From: Tolypocladium sp. Sup5 PDA-1
Lineage: Eukaryota > Ascomycota > Sordariomycetes > Hypocreales > Ophiocordycipitaceae
Length of the DNA stretch: 64,000 nucleotides
Reading direction: 5' to 3'
Assembly (NCBI GenBank): GCA_000750105.3
Contig: JPHH03000042.1
Span: forward strand, 227,806 to 291,805
In this document: piece after piece, positions 1 to 8,935 of the stretch
Position numbering within the stretch: the stretch's first letter is position 1
Layout of the letters: every line of letters begins with the position of its first letter
Position numbers and translations under genes: made by a program
Notes under the pieces: generated by a model
Seen by the model: the letters and a program-made list of their open reading frames with translations, nothing else
Databases searched by the model: none
What the model was told of the DNA's origin: nothing

Positions 1-2592
1 GACTCGAGAGTCCCCCGTTGGTGCGACGACGAACACGGCCAATGGTGGCCGAGAAGGCGCAGGAGCTCCCCTAGCTCGCACCTACCGAAACGGCCAAACA
101 GATCGGTCGCTATCCGTAGGGAAGTCGCCAAGGGACGCCGCCTGCCGTAGCAATTGCGCTACGGCTCGGCAACGCTTGGGCCGTGCGGGGGCTTTGGTGG
201 CTGAAGCAGAAGGAGCAGGACACCACCAACACCTGCAGGTGATTGCCTCGAGGAGGGAGAAGCTCAAGCCACCGCCGCCACTGTCCACTGTTCCGCTGTG
301 TAACTTGATTACGTACCACGCATTTGGTTCAACACTCTGCGTCTCGTCAGTGGCATTGTCGGTTTGTATCCTGCCAGGCTGTAAACCCTCTGCAGAAAGG
401 ATCCACGGACTGTCTACGGAGTACGGAGTACGAAGTACGGACGTACGAAGGTGATGCCTGCTAAGATTATTGCAGTTGGTGGTGGGGCGACTTTCGCTCG
501 TCGTCGAGCTTGGCGTTGCACAGCACGCACTGCACTGTTCGCTCGCAAGCCGCATCTTCCGCCCGGCATGGTCATACGACGAATGCGATGCGCGAGTCCC
601 GGTCGATGCCGAGCCAATACCGCATCCACAGCCCTCGTCGACCCTCTGTTTGCTTTCTGTACGAGTAATCCGTACTCGTACTAGCCTCTCCCAGCCTGGA
701 CCACAAAGTACGAGATGTACCCGTCACCGAGCCTCGACTCCCTCGAGCCCTACCGCCACCCGATACGGCTTCGGTTTCGCATCACGCCCGCAAGGAACGC
801 AAGGTGCTCGAGGTGCTCGAGGCTCACCCTCACAGCCACCAACTACCTTACCTCGCTGATGCCTCCCTAACTCAGGGGATTTGCGCCTCCAGTCGTCACC
901 GTCGCACCTCGAAACGTTCGCGGCCGTTTCCCCTTTGCGATGACATGCAAGGACAACGATGACACGACGACGTAAACGGACCGGGGTATCGTTTGCCGAT
1001 CGCCCGGCTGTACAGGCAGAGACAAACAGCCCAGACCCCAAGTCTCAAAGACCCCAAGATCAACCAACGCCGGTAATGGCAGCTCGCTGCCATTGGTACG
1101 GACTACGGAGTATTACATGGAATCACGTCCCCAACGTGGAGCATCCCTGCCCTCGCCCAGAACCCCCTCCTTGCCTCCTCCTCCACACTCCCCAGGACGG
1201 GATGAACGTGACAGTTTGCACCGCCTCCACATGCCCAACATCGCAGCACACCCACAACCCAAATGCAAAGGACACTTTCGCTTCATCGCTGGCTGTTTGC
1301 TTGGCTTTTGGGCGGCGTGTTGGCCCGTTCTTCTGGCCTACGGGCTGCCAGCCTCGGCGATGCATTGTGTCATGGTGACATTTCCTTTTCGGGCCTTGCA
1401 TCCTGTGGAAACGCCCGACGAGCGGAGGCATCGTTGGCTTCCAGAAGCCTTCTGAACTTGGCTTTGGCCCAAGCACTCTCGTTGGCGCGCCGATGCAGCC
1501 GAACTTGCCTACAGTATGTACATGCCCTTCTCGCCGTCGTATCCCGAACAGTGTCGAGAACGTCGGACCACGGCAGCCATCTTCCGAGCGCCCTCGCACA
1601 CACGCCTTTTCCAAAAAGCTTCTGCCCAAGTGAGCCGTCGAAGCCCATCCCTTTCGAGCTAGCAGTAGTTCTCACTTCAGTGCCTGACGGGGCAGACAGT
1701 AAGGCTGTGGCTCTTGTTGGCTCACTTGGCATCCTATTCCGGCCCCACCGGGCTGTGTTTGCCTCCGAAATCCCCACCACGATGTTTCCCGGCCGGTCAT
1801 GACACTCGGCCATTGCCCCGAGCATGTCTGATCTACTGTACGTGTATGCAAGCAGACGTTCAGTGGCAACATCAGGTGCCTCGGAGCTGACAGCGGAGAT
1901 CGGCAGGCACCAGAATTTGCACGGCAAGACATTGGCTCTCGATATTCCCATTTGCTGCGGCTGCTTATCAGATGACACTGCCAGTCTGCGCGGGCCAGCC
2001 AGGTCTCGCTTGTCAACTCATGTCCACGGGGCGGAATGGCATAGCCACGGGAGCCGGCCCACTGTCGACGCCCTCATTAGACAGTTGACTCTCGCGCATA
2101 CGTCGCTTTCTTCTGGAAATGCCCCAGGCGGCGGCTATGCACGTGTCGTTCGAATTACTTCATTTCGCAGAGAGAATTCGGGTGTCTAGCCTTCACAGCC
2201 GCGCCGTAGCGCGACATGGAACCAATGTATTGTGTGAACGCAGGCGAAGTCACCGCAGATTGCTCGTCGGTGACGCGGCGCAACTCGAGGCAGACAGATG
2301 ACGTGACGATCACAGGCACGGGTCCGCGACGACAGAGGTGCCGTTTCAATGTATTTGACTGTCACTCGTAACTTACATCCTTCATAGACGCACTCGGCTG
2401 ATGCTGTGGTATGCCGCCGAACGTCTTGATATCTTATCACCTTGCCAAGTCTCTCATCACCTCGCCTGAGCCTCACTTCCGTGCTTCATTTCCGTCGTGC
2501 ATTGTACCCCCTATACAGTCCACATGGGCACGCGTATATCGTGGCATCATTCAAACTCATACACCGTGACTGCATCCATGGCCCATCCCCAC
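1..2592. other. intergenic region, no supported gene
   Basis: Short overlapping open frames on both strands show no recognisable domain, and the longest lack a convincing ATG. GTAC-rich motif clusters lie at about 413-450, 659-720 and 1096-1120. The last few hundred bases probably hold the 3' untranslated region of the minus-strand APC10 gene. Confidence 0.5.
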
Positions 2593-3958
2593 TCATCGAA
2601 GCTCGGGCTCCCGCATGAAATCCGGAATAGTGAACCCCGTCTCCCCAGACTCGAGTCTCGCGGCGGCGAGCGTTCGGGCAATGTCGCCCAGTCTATCGTC
2701 AGAATCACCGTGGCCGATGCTGAGCTCGCCGCTCATGCCAGCCAAGTCCATGGCGTCGTCGGCGACACTGCCACCCCCCCGGCCCGCGCCCTGCGCGGCG
2801 TCGGCATCAAAGGCGTAAATCTTGATGCCCCGCAGATGCGTGTCCTTGCCGTTCTGGTGGTTCTCGAGGATTTGCATCTGCAGCACGTAGGAGACGAGGG
2901 TGTTGCCGTCGGGTTCGCCTCCCGCACCGGCGATGGGGACCTGCTGCCATCCCATGGGGCTGTCGAGGTTCATGGTGGCGAACTCGATGAGGTTGTTCTC
3001 GCTGGTGCCGGACTTGAAGACGATCTTGGTGGGCGTGTAGGACTCATCCTCGTTGTAGTCGACGAAAAAGCGAATGTCGCGGATGCCGACTCGCTTGACA
3101 AAGTAGACGGTGAGCCTGTGCGGCTGGGGGCCATCAGACCTGATGAGAGTTAGCATCTCAATGTTGGATCAAGCATGTGATGTGATTCGTCCAAGAAACA
3201 TACTGCCAGTACTGCTTGAGATCATCGCTACGGAGCTCCTCGACGCCGCTGCCAGGCTTATGGCTGCTCACGGTAAACTTGCCCAGGTTGGAGATTTCCT
3301 TGAGTCCAACCGTGGCAGGGTCAAACAGGGGAGCCGCCTCCTGGTCCTCGGCCTGGTCCTCGATGCTGGTGTCTTCGACCTCGTACTGCTCCTGGGACAA
3401 GACCTCGTCTTCGTCGTCGTCATCGTCGTAGGCCATGGCGTTCATGTGGTGCTCCAGGCCGGCGCCAGCGCGAGCCATTCCCAGGACGCTGAGGTCCGGC
3501 TCGGAGCCCGAGTCGTCCGAGTCGAGCGGCATGCTGAGGCGGGTGTTTGCGCTCAAGTGCGTGGCTAGAAAGGGGTCGGGGTCACAGTCAGTGTCCATTG
3601 GCTCGGCGGGGATCTCCTGCAGAGACCGCTCGAGTCGGTCCCGGTGAAGGTTCATCTGGTGGAGGACGGCGGAGATGTCCAGGTCCCGCTGGGTGAGGAT
3701 GCGGTCGCGGTGCTCGAGGGCGTCTCGCAGAGCGGGCAGATTCTCCTTGTCTGCCGAGGGCACTGGCCGCCACGAGGACTCTCTGCAGCCGACGGGGTCA
3801 CCAAAGGGGGTGACGGGCAACTCTTGCAGTGGAAGACGAGGGATGGGGGTTTCAGGCTCGGGGTCTTCATAGATGGAGTCCTGGTAGATGGGGAAGACGA
3901 AGTCGTCTTGGAGAGGCGGGCTTGGGGGAGTGGTAGGCCAGACTCGGGTGCAAAACAT
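2593..3958 (-). CDS. APC10: anaphase-promoting complex subunit 10 (Doc1)
   Basis: Two exons, 3958-3204 and 3139-2593, with a 64-nt intron (3203-3140, GTATGT...CAG), give 433 aa. The splice restores the hallmark YWQSDGPQPH of the DOC1/APC10 domain, followed by RDIRFFVDYNEDESYTPTKI and a GWQQVPI stretch. The DOC domain covers roughly residues 215-385. Before it lies an acidic, disordered N-terminus with a DDDDDED run, and after it a low-complexity tail. In the family this subunit sits with the Cdh1/Cdc20 coactivators and helps form the degron receptor for ubiquitination of cyclins and securin in the nucleus. I chose the ATG at 3958 (A at -3) because the frame upstream has no ATG before a stop. 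A 5' extension by another exon is possible, but I found no in-frame splice. Confidence 0.92.
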
Positions 3959-4234
3959 TTTCCCCCCCTCTCTTCCAAAGGAGTGTGCGGGCGTACTTGG
4001 GAAGTCACCGGATAGCGACAAGGGAGTGACGGGTTGGGTAGGCTTCTAAATGAGCGGCATGGGACGAGTGTGGTGTGGAGGCCGTGAAGATGGTGAAGAA
4101 GAGGGTGCAAGGACAGAAAGAGATTCAACGGCTGGGGAAAATGTGAAGAGGCGGAAGAAATGGCACCAGGACAAGGCACATTGTTCGGGGGGAGAACTGA
4201 GAGGCGAACTCGGACATCTGAACTCGCTCCACAA

Positions 4235-4259
4235 GCAGCAGCAGCAGCAGCAGCAGCAG
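4235..4259. repeat. CAG/GCA trinucleotide repeat, about 8 units
   Basis: An uninterrupted GCA/CAG run of about 25 bp is followed directly by a GTCAGT-type repeat. It is a probable length-variable microsatellite in non-coding DNA. Confidence 0.9.
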
Positions 4260-4290
4260 TGTCAGTGTCAGTGCCAGCACTAGCCAAAGC

Positions 4291-4373
4291 CACGACTTCA
4301 GGCACGACTTCAGGCACGACTTCAGGCACGACTTCAGGCACGACTTCAGGCACGACTTCAGGCACGACATCAG
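4291..4373. repeat. 12-bp tandem repeat, 7 copies
   Basis: The unit CACGACTTCAGG is repeated six times without change and ends in one altered copy (CACGACATCAGA). Being a multiple of three it reads as TTSG repeats on one strand and CLKS-type repeats on the other, which explains the long spurious frames here. Confidence 0.95.
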
Positions 4374-4570
4374 ACGGAAGACGGGGCCGATGGGCAACTT
4401 ACATCGATGCAAGCGAAAGGGATGCAGAGGCGGACCCGCAGCCACGGCCGGCGGCGAGGCGTGGGCGCCCGGGTGGTGATGCGGTTGATCGGGGGTCCTG
4501 TGCGTCTGCGCGAGGCCGTTGGTGGGCGTCGCCTGCTGCTGGGCTGCGGCGGCGCGTCGTCCCGGTGCGT

Positions 4571-4618
4571 GCTGGAGATGCTGTTGGAGATGCTGCTGGA
4601 GATGCTGCTGGAGATGCT
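4571..4618. repeat. 12-bp tandem repeat, 4 copies
   Basis: The unit GCTGGAGATGCT occurs four times, with one T for C change in the second copy. It is unrelated in sequence to the 12-bp array 200 bp away but has the same period. Confidence 0.9.
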
Positions 4619-5114
4619 GCGTCTCTGGCGTACGCGCCGTCGCTGGAGCTACACGTCCTCCGCTGGGGGCAGCCACAGCAGTGGCAGCATCGGCGGCAGC
4701 GGCATTGGCAGCGACATGGCGGGCTCGCCTGGAGCCGCGGGCAATGTCCATGCTTTGGCTGCTGGGAGGACGGGCTTGACACACTCATTCACTTCGATCC
4801 AGCCAATCCGACACTCCTTGCCACGCGTGGACGTCCAACGCGATATCACGTGATGCACTCTATATCCTCCTGCCATTAATATTTCGTACCTCGCTCGACT
4901 CCTCCCTCGACAACGACGACAGCTCACCAACATCATCCGAATTTGATAACAACAGGTGCAATCAATTTCTTATTCCAAGACGCGGAAGTTGAGCTCGATA
5001 CTTTCCTGGCCGGCAGCCGGCCCTGCAGCCCTTGTTCCTCGCAAATTGAACCTCAACTGGCACCAGTAGCACTCTCCCAGTGGAAGTTTCGTTCAGCGGA
5101 TCCCTACGGCTGGC

Positions 5115-5348
5115 TCATCGCCGTCTCGTCCGCCGCACCTCTCGTAGCTCGAGGCCCTCTTCCCACTGTCGCTGCCGCTGCCGCCTTTCCACGTACGCCC
5201 GCCAGCTGTCAATCCACGACACGACGAAGTTCCGTATCATAAACGACAGGACAAACGCCACGAACCCCAGGAGGCCGCCAAAGAAGAGCCCGAGGATGAC
5301 CTGCGATATCGTCGCCCCCTCCCATGGCTTGTGGTTGTGGCTCGTCAT
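5115..5348 (-). CDS. single-pass membrane microprotein 1 (77 aa), unknown function
   Basis: An intron-less frame of 77 aa starts at an ATG with A at -3. A TATAAAG box lies about 160 bp upstream (5514-5508 on the minus strand). The N-terminus is short and hydrophilic, then comes one hydrophobic glycine-rich helix (about residues 17-38, ILGLFFGGLLGFVAF...), then a tryptophan-bearing basic amphipathic tail (SWIDSWRAYVERRQRQ). I do not recognise a family. It is the first of four consecutive minus-strand genes of this type. The helix pattern (G-x3-G-x3-G) and the W...W...ERxQR tail resemble the next gene, so the two may be paralogues. No signal peptide is obvious; the basic tail suggests that it faces the cytosol. 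Confidence 0.6.
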   Translation of the reverse strand: MTSHNHKPWEGATISQVILGLFFGGLLGFVAFVLSFMIRNFVVSWIDSWRAYVERRQRQRQWEEGLELREVRRTRRR

Positions 5349-5742
5349 TATCGAAGGCTGAAGAAGACTTGTGCTCGTTTCTTGGGTTAACGTTGGGGGA
5401 CCAGGTAGACTCTTGGGTGGGCGAATCTACTGACCGTACGGGCTTGCTTTGCAGATCGGGCTTGTCCAGGAAAGTCGACTGGATCCGAGTGGCAGAAGTT
5501 GGAGTGTCTTTATACTGCTACATCTGGCATTCGCTGAGAGTAAGGTGCGTCACGTCACTGGCCGCATGGGTGAATGAGATGCATTGAACACTCACTCGTT
5601 GATGACGGCAAACGCCTGAATGGCCCAAACGACATCACCCTTTCAGAGCGGCGATGCCGCAAGCCCCCTCATCCGTTTCAAAACACCAGCAGATGGCAAA
5701 AACCTCCCCGTTTGCCCCAAACGTTCCTCCACACCAACGCCC
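5349..5742. promoter_or_regulatory. upstream region of microprotein 1
   Basis: The 394-bp spacer contains a minus-strand TATAAAG (5514-5508), placed to drive microprotein 1, and probably the 3' end of microprotein 2. No open frame here looks like a gene. Confidence 0.4.
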
Positions 5743-6033
5743 CTACGGCGCCGGCAGAGCCCCCGAGCACAAGAAAGGTGACTCGGGCCGCGGTGGAGGA
5801 GGTGTCGAACGTCCCGCGGCCGCCACCGCGCGCGCCTCCGCCTCGCGCTGCGTCCTCTCGAGCTCCCACGCCCACATCCACGGCAGGTCCTTCATCTGGC
5901 GGCCCAGGATGAGCGCCAACATGATGATAAAGGTGCCGTAGCCGACGCCGAAGCCGACGCCGAACCAGATCCAGTGGCTGGGCGCAGAGGTGTCGCCGTC
6001 TCCATGGTCCATGTCGCGCGCGTAGCCGGCCAT
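5743..6033 (-). CDS. single-pass membrane microprotein 2 (96 aa), unknown function
   Basis: An intron-less frame of 96 aa starts at an ATG in good context (GCCATGG). A TATAAATA box lies 124 bp upstream (6164-6157 on the minus strand). The acidic/His N-terminus (DMDHGDGDTSAPSH) precedes one glycine-rich hydrophobic helix (WIWFGVGFGVGYGTFIIMLA, about residues 21-43). A membrane-proximal W-rich segment (PWMWAWELERTQREAEA) follows, then a proline-rich tail. Aligned by eye with microprotein 1, the glycine spacing and the W.W..ERxQR motif match. The function is unknown and I can name no family. Confidence 0.6.
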   Translation of the reverse strand: MAGYARDMDHGDGDTSAPSHWIWFGVGFGVGYGTFIIMLALILGRQMKDLPWMWAWELERTQREAEARAVAAAGRSTPPPPRPESPFLCSGALPAP

Positions 6034-6274
6034 GGCTATACTTTGCACGTTGGCGGATGCAGTAGTGAGTTTGGTGTAGATGGGGTGTGGGCGCCGGCTT
6101 CCCGCAAAGATCGAAGTTGTCCAAGAGGGAAGGTTGTCTCTGCTGTTGAGGCATGGTATTTATACGCCTCGACGTGATGGCCGTGACGAGAGTGAGCACG
6201 CGATACTGCCGATCCATATCAGTGATTCAGTATTGGCGGAGCTTATCCTTGATCATTCAAGGAGTCCAGAGTGA

Positions 6275-6487
6275 TTAGCCCCCGTCTCGCGACCACTTAA
6301 ATACACAGTTGTCATAATTCTCTTTGCTAGAGGCAGCAATTCCAATGCGGCGCATGATTACCACGCCCTGGACGCCGGTGATTGCAAATATTGCGACCAA
6401 GACGACGTACAGTGTCACTGTTCCGGACGAATCGCACTTGGCGAGTTGGCCGGCCATGTTGTTTGCGGTGGCGGCGTTGGATGCCAT
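6275..6487 (-). CDS. single-pass membrane microprotein 3 (70 aa), unknown function
   Basis: A frame of 70 aa starts from the ATG at 6487, which has the best context (ATCATGG). An in-frame ATG at 6568 would add 27 residues. The N-terminus (MASNAATANNMAGQLAKCD) leads to one hydrophobic helix (TLYVVLVAIFAITGVQGVVI, about residues 23-43), then MRR and a short tail with a single cysteine. Positive charges after the helix predict a cytosolic C-terminus. It is less like its two neighbours in sequence but has the same size, strand and layout. Confidence 0.5.
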   Translation of the reverse strand: MASNAATANNMAGQLAKCDSSGTVTLYVVLVAIFAITGVQGVVIMRRIGIAASSKENYDNCVFKWSRDGG

Positions 6488-6964
6488 GATTGCAAAGTTG
6501 CGTCTGGCTGGAAGTGAGGATTGAAGGTATTTGGAGAGGAAACTGGCCTTTGGTGCTGCCGAGGTCATATTATGTATACCCCAGGTTGGCGACGCCGGCC
6601 GTGGCGAGTCCAGGGGATGAGGACTGTTCGGGCTGTTCACCAGTGGTTCAGTTCATCGCTCGCACTTCCCGTCTAAATGGATGATATTCACCGATGGGCC
6701 ACGTACAGACGGTCTGTGATGGTTCTGAATGTATACTCGGACGGGAGCTGCACCCTCGTATCTGGCTGCCTCTAAGTGACGATAGATCATGCTCAGTCTC
6801 TCTCGGTTTCTGTAAAAGCAAATCAGGAGCTCTCTGAACATCCAGCGTTCACCCAATACTCCCCTCCTCAGGGGCAACTCAACAGTGCCATCCCTCCTCA
6901 CATCCCCTCCCATGCCACGATCCAACAAGTTCCATGAGGTTTCCCAGCCAGGAAAGTCACAATC
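6488..6964. other. spacer between microproteins 3 and 4
   Basis: The 477-bp spacer probably holds the promoter of microprotein 3 and the 3' end of microprotein 4. I see no gene and no clear TATA box. Confidence 0.35.
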
Positions 6965-7204
6965 CTATATTTCCACCCCACCACTGACAGGCTTCAACAG
7001 CCCCGGGTCAAACTCCCCAAAGCCAGCGTCCTCCTCCTCGCCCCCCTCCCCAATCCCGCCCAACCATGCATCCCAGCACATGAACGCAATCGCCACAAGG
7101 GTAGCCAGCAAGCAGCTCAGAACCATGCCGAAGAACATGCCCGTGAGGGCGGCATTGGGCGGGCAGCTGCAGTCGCAGCCGCCGCCGCGAGCGTCGACAG
7201 ACAT
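6965..7204 (-). CDS. single-pass membrane microprotein 4 (79 aa), unknown function
   Basis: A frame of 79 aa starts at an ATG in near-ideal context (ACCATG). The N-terminus is a cysteine/glycine cluster (GGGCDCSCPP). One hydrophobic helix follows (GMFFGMVLSCLLATLVAIAF, about residues 22-45), then CWDAWLGG and an acidic tail (EGGEEEDAGFGEFD). The CDCSC cluster could be acylated or bind metal, but that is speculation. It shares with microproteins 1 and 2 tryptophans just after the helix. The acidic tail contrasts with the basic tail of microprotein 1. I recognise no family. Confidence 0.55.
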   Translation of the reverse strand: MSVDARGGGCDCSCPPNAALTGMFFGMVLSCLLATLVAIAFMCWDAWLGGIGEGGEEEDAGFGEFDPGLLKPVSGGVEI

Positions 7205-7751
7205 GGTTGCGGCGATGAATATGGACAGGAGGACCTTTGGTTGAGACCACACAGCGAGGCCGTCTGTTGCGTGCAAGTGAACACGTTCTCAGCGTAAGTG
7301 GTCCCCTCTGTTTCGGGATCAAACTTGGGTCATGTAGAGATGTGGTGGTCGCCTAGTTCGCCGAGATCCTGGTGCTTATGAGCGTCGTGGACAAAGGCTA
7401 CGACGAGAGTCTTCAGCCGGAGCGTGTGGAGGCTGTTCCCCGGTGATTCATGCCGTTGTTCGTGGTGCTTCCCGTTGCGTTCTTTTCCGTTTCAACCCCA
7501 TCCATCAGCTTTGGTTCACCTTTCACGGATCTGTCTGAGCAAGGAAAGGAAGGCTGAAGCTCCTCATGGGCGAGCCTGCGGGAGCGCCCTTGTACCTATG
7601 ATACGTCCGTGGTCAACAACGACCCTGCTTGGTATTCGGCACGCCTTCTTTCATCGCGGCACACAGACCGGTGGGCGGCTGATTAACGCTCACGTATGCA
7701 CAGCTTACTCACGGCCTCGCTCCTCTCCCTTCATCCCATTCGCAAGAGCCC
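7205..7751. other. intergenic region between microprotein 4 and the P4H-like gene
   Basis: This is the probable promoter of microprotein 4 plus the 3' untranslated region of the minus-strand dioxygenase gene. I see no supported gene. Confidence 0.4.
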
Positions 7752-8626
7752 CTAGTCCTCCCCCCGTACGTCTGCCGGAAGCGGCGCCTCCCTCGTCCAG
7801 ATGTTCATGCCAATCTTCTCGCCGCTCACGACCGGCAGCCCAGCGTGCAGCGTCCTCTGGTCCCCGCGGCCGCTGCCGTCGGCCAACAGGTTCTCCCAGT
7901 ACACGGCGTTGCCCTCGACGGGGCGAAACGTCACCCCCCGCTCGCGCTCCTCGTCGCAGTCGACGAACCGGCACCAGCGCTCGTCGCACGGCGCGTCCAG
8001 CAGCGGGAAGTTGGTGCCCCCGCCCGTGACGTTGGCGGCTTTGACGTACGCGAAGACGGAGCTCACGCGGTTGCCGCCCTGCGCGGCGGTGGCGTGGGAC
8101 GCGGGGTCGGTGAACCAGTCCGTGTGGAAGTGGTAGCGCTGCGTCGGGCCGTACTTGACGAGCTGGACGGGCTCGAGGTGCGAGGCGGGTGTGTCGAAGC
8201 CCTGTATGGCCAGGGCGCGGTCCTCGATGCAGCGGACCACGGCGTCGCGCTCGACAGATGTGGACTGCGAGGTGCGGACTGAGTGGATGGCCGAGTCGCC
8301 GGCCGCGCCTTGAACGGCAGAGTGTTTGAACTGTCCTTGCCTAAATGTACCGTAGGTGAGCTGATCTGTGGTTCTCATGACAAGACAGTGTGAGTGCTTG
8401 CATACGCCAAATGTTGCAGGTGAGCCCGCTCGTCGGCCGTGAGAAAGCCTTCCAAGTACATTATTAGCGGCGACCTGCTCACGAGACGAACCGTGTAAGG
8501 CGGGTGCGTGCAAGCGTAATCAGTCGAGGGTTGCTTTCCAGAGAGCCGGACTTGATCTTGAGTCTCCGCCGCAGCAGCAAGCCTCAACGCCGCCGCGACA
8601 GCAACAAGGTGTCGTAGGCCAACCAT
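7752..8626 (-). CDS. prolyl 4-hydroxylase-like Fe(II)/2-oxoglutarate dioxygenase, secretory
   Basis: Two exons, 8626-8406 and 8340-7752, with a 65-nt intron (8405-8341, GTATGC...TAG), give 269 aa. The ATG has ideal context (ACCATGG). Residues 1-20 form a signal peptide (MVGLRHLVAVAAALRLAAAA). The catalytic double-stranded beta-helix shows the P4H hallmarks: SVRTSQST, the HxD iron ligands in YHFHTDWF (H146, D148), the distal iron ligand H239 in RTLHAGLP, and the 2-oxoglutarate-binding K249 ten residues later. Only the catalytic half of animal P4HA is present; the peptide-binding domain is missing. It ends in RGED, with no HDEL/KDEL. It is transcribed divergently from the PDI-like gene across 309 bp, which suggests joint function in the ER. 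Its substrate is unknown; hydroxylation of proline in secreted proteins is the family inference. Confidence 0.88.
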
Positions 8627-8935
8627 GGTGATTTCCAGCAAATGCGTACTGCAACGTACTGCAACGTCTCTGAACAATCAACTCGATTGCCTCGCCTCAA
8701 TGCGATGCCGTGCAGTTTTAATCCCATCAACGGCCCGCGCGCTCGGGGCGGAGGATGAAACATCGTCTGTTGCGCCCTCGGACCTGGGGTTGTGGCGAAA
8801 CGGCCCCTGCGTCCGGTGGCTACGGTATAGAAACGCGGAGGTCTTAGCGATGAGATGGTTAAAGTCTGGATGAGGGCCTCCATTTGGGGTCGCTCAGATG
8901 CCCAGCTCGGGTTCATACGCCTTACGACCACAGCC
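8627..8935. promoter_or_regulatory. shared divergent promoter of the P4H-like and PDI-like genes
   Basis: Only 309 bp separate the two start codons. Next to the P4H-like start lies a direct repeat of about 10 bp (GCAACGTACT, roughly 8643-8668). A TATAGAAA near 8824 could serve the PDI-like gene, and a TTAAAA on the minus strand near 8718 the dioxygenase gene. Assignment is by position and motif only. Confidence 0.6.

Larger units (their letters stand above)
3959..5114. other. repeat-rich intergenic region upstream of APC10
   Basis: This 1.15-kb stretch holds a CAG tract and two different 12-bp tandem repeats, listed separately. Long frames cross it on both strands only because 12-bp repeats keep all frames open. 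A minus-strand frame starting at the ATG at 4751 runs into a good donor (GTAAGT, near 4402), so a 5' exon of APC10 or a leader exon is conceivable. I could not join it in frame to the APC10 exon. Confidence 0.45.

Noticed and set aside
1370..1978. 202-codon minus-strand frame in the left flank
   Set aside because: It begins at a GTG, overlaps several equally long frames on both strands, and shows no recognisable motif.
2497..3153. 218-codon plus-strand frame
   Set aside because: Antisense to the APC10 DOC domain exon; the DOC1 signature on the minus strand is unambiguous.
4160..4879. 239-codon plus-strand frame with TTSG repeats
   Set aside because: Its openness comes from the 12-bp tandem array; sequence outside the repeat is Arg/Ala-rich and lacks any conserved pattern.
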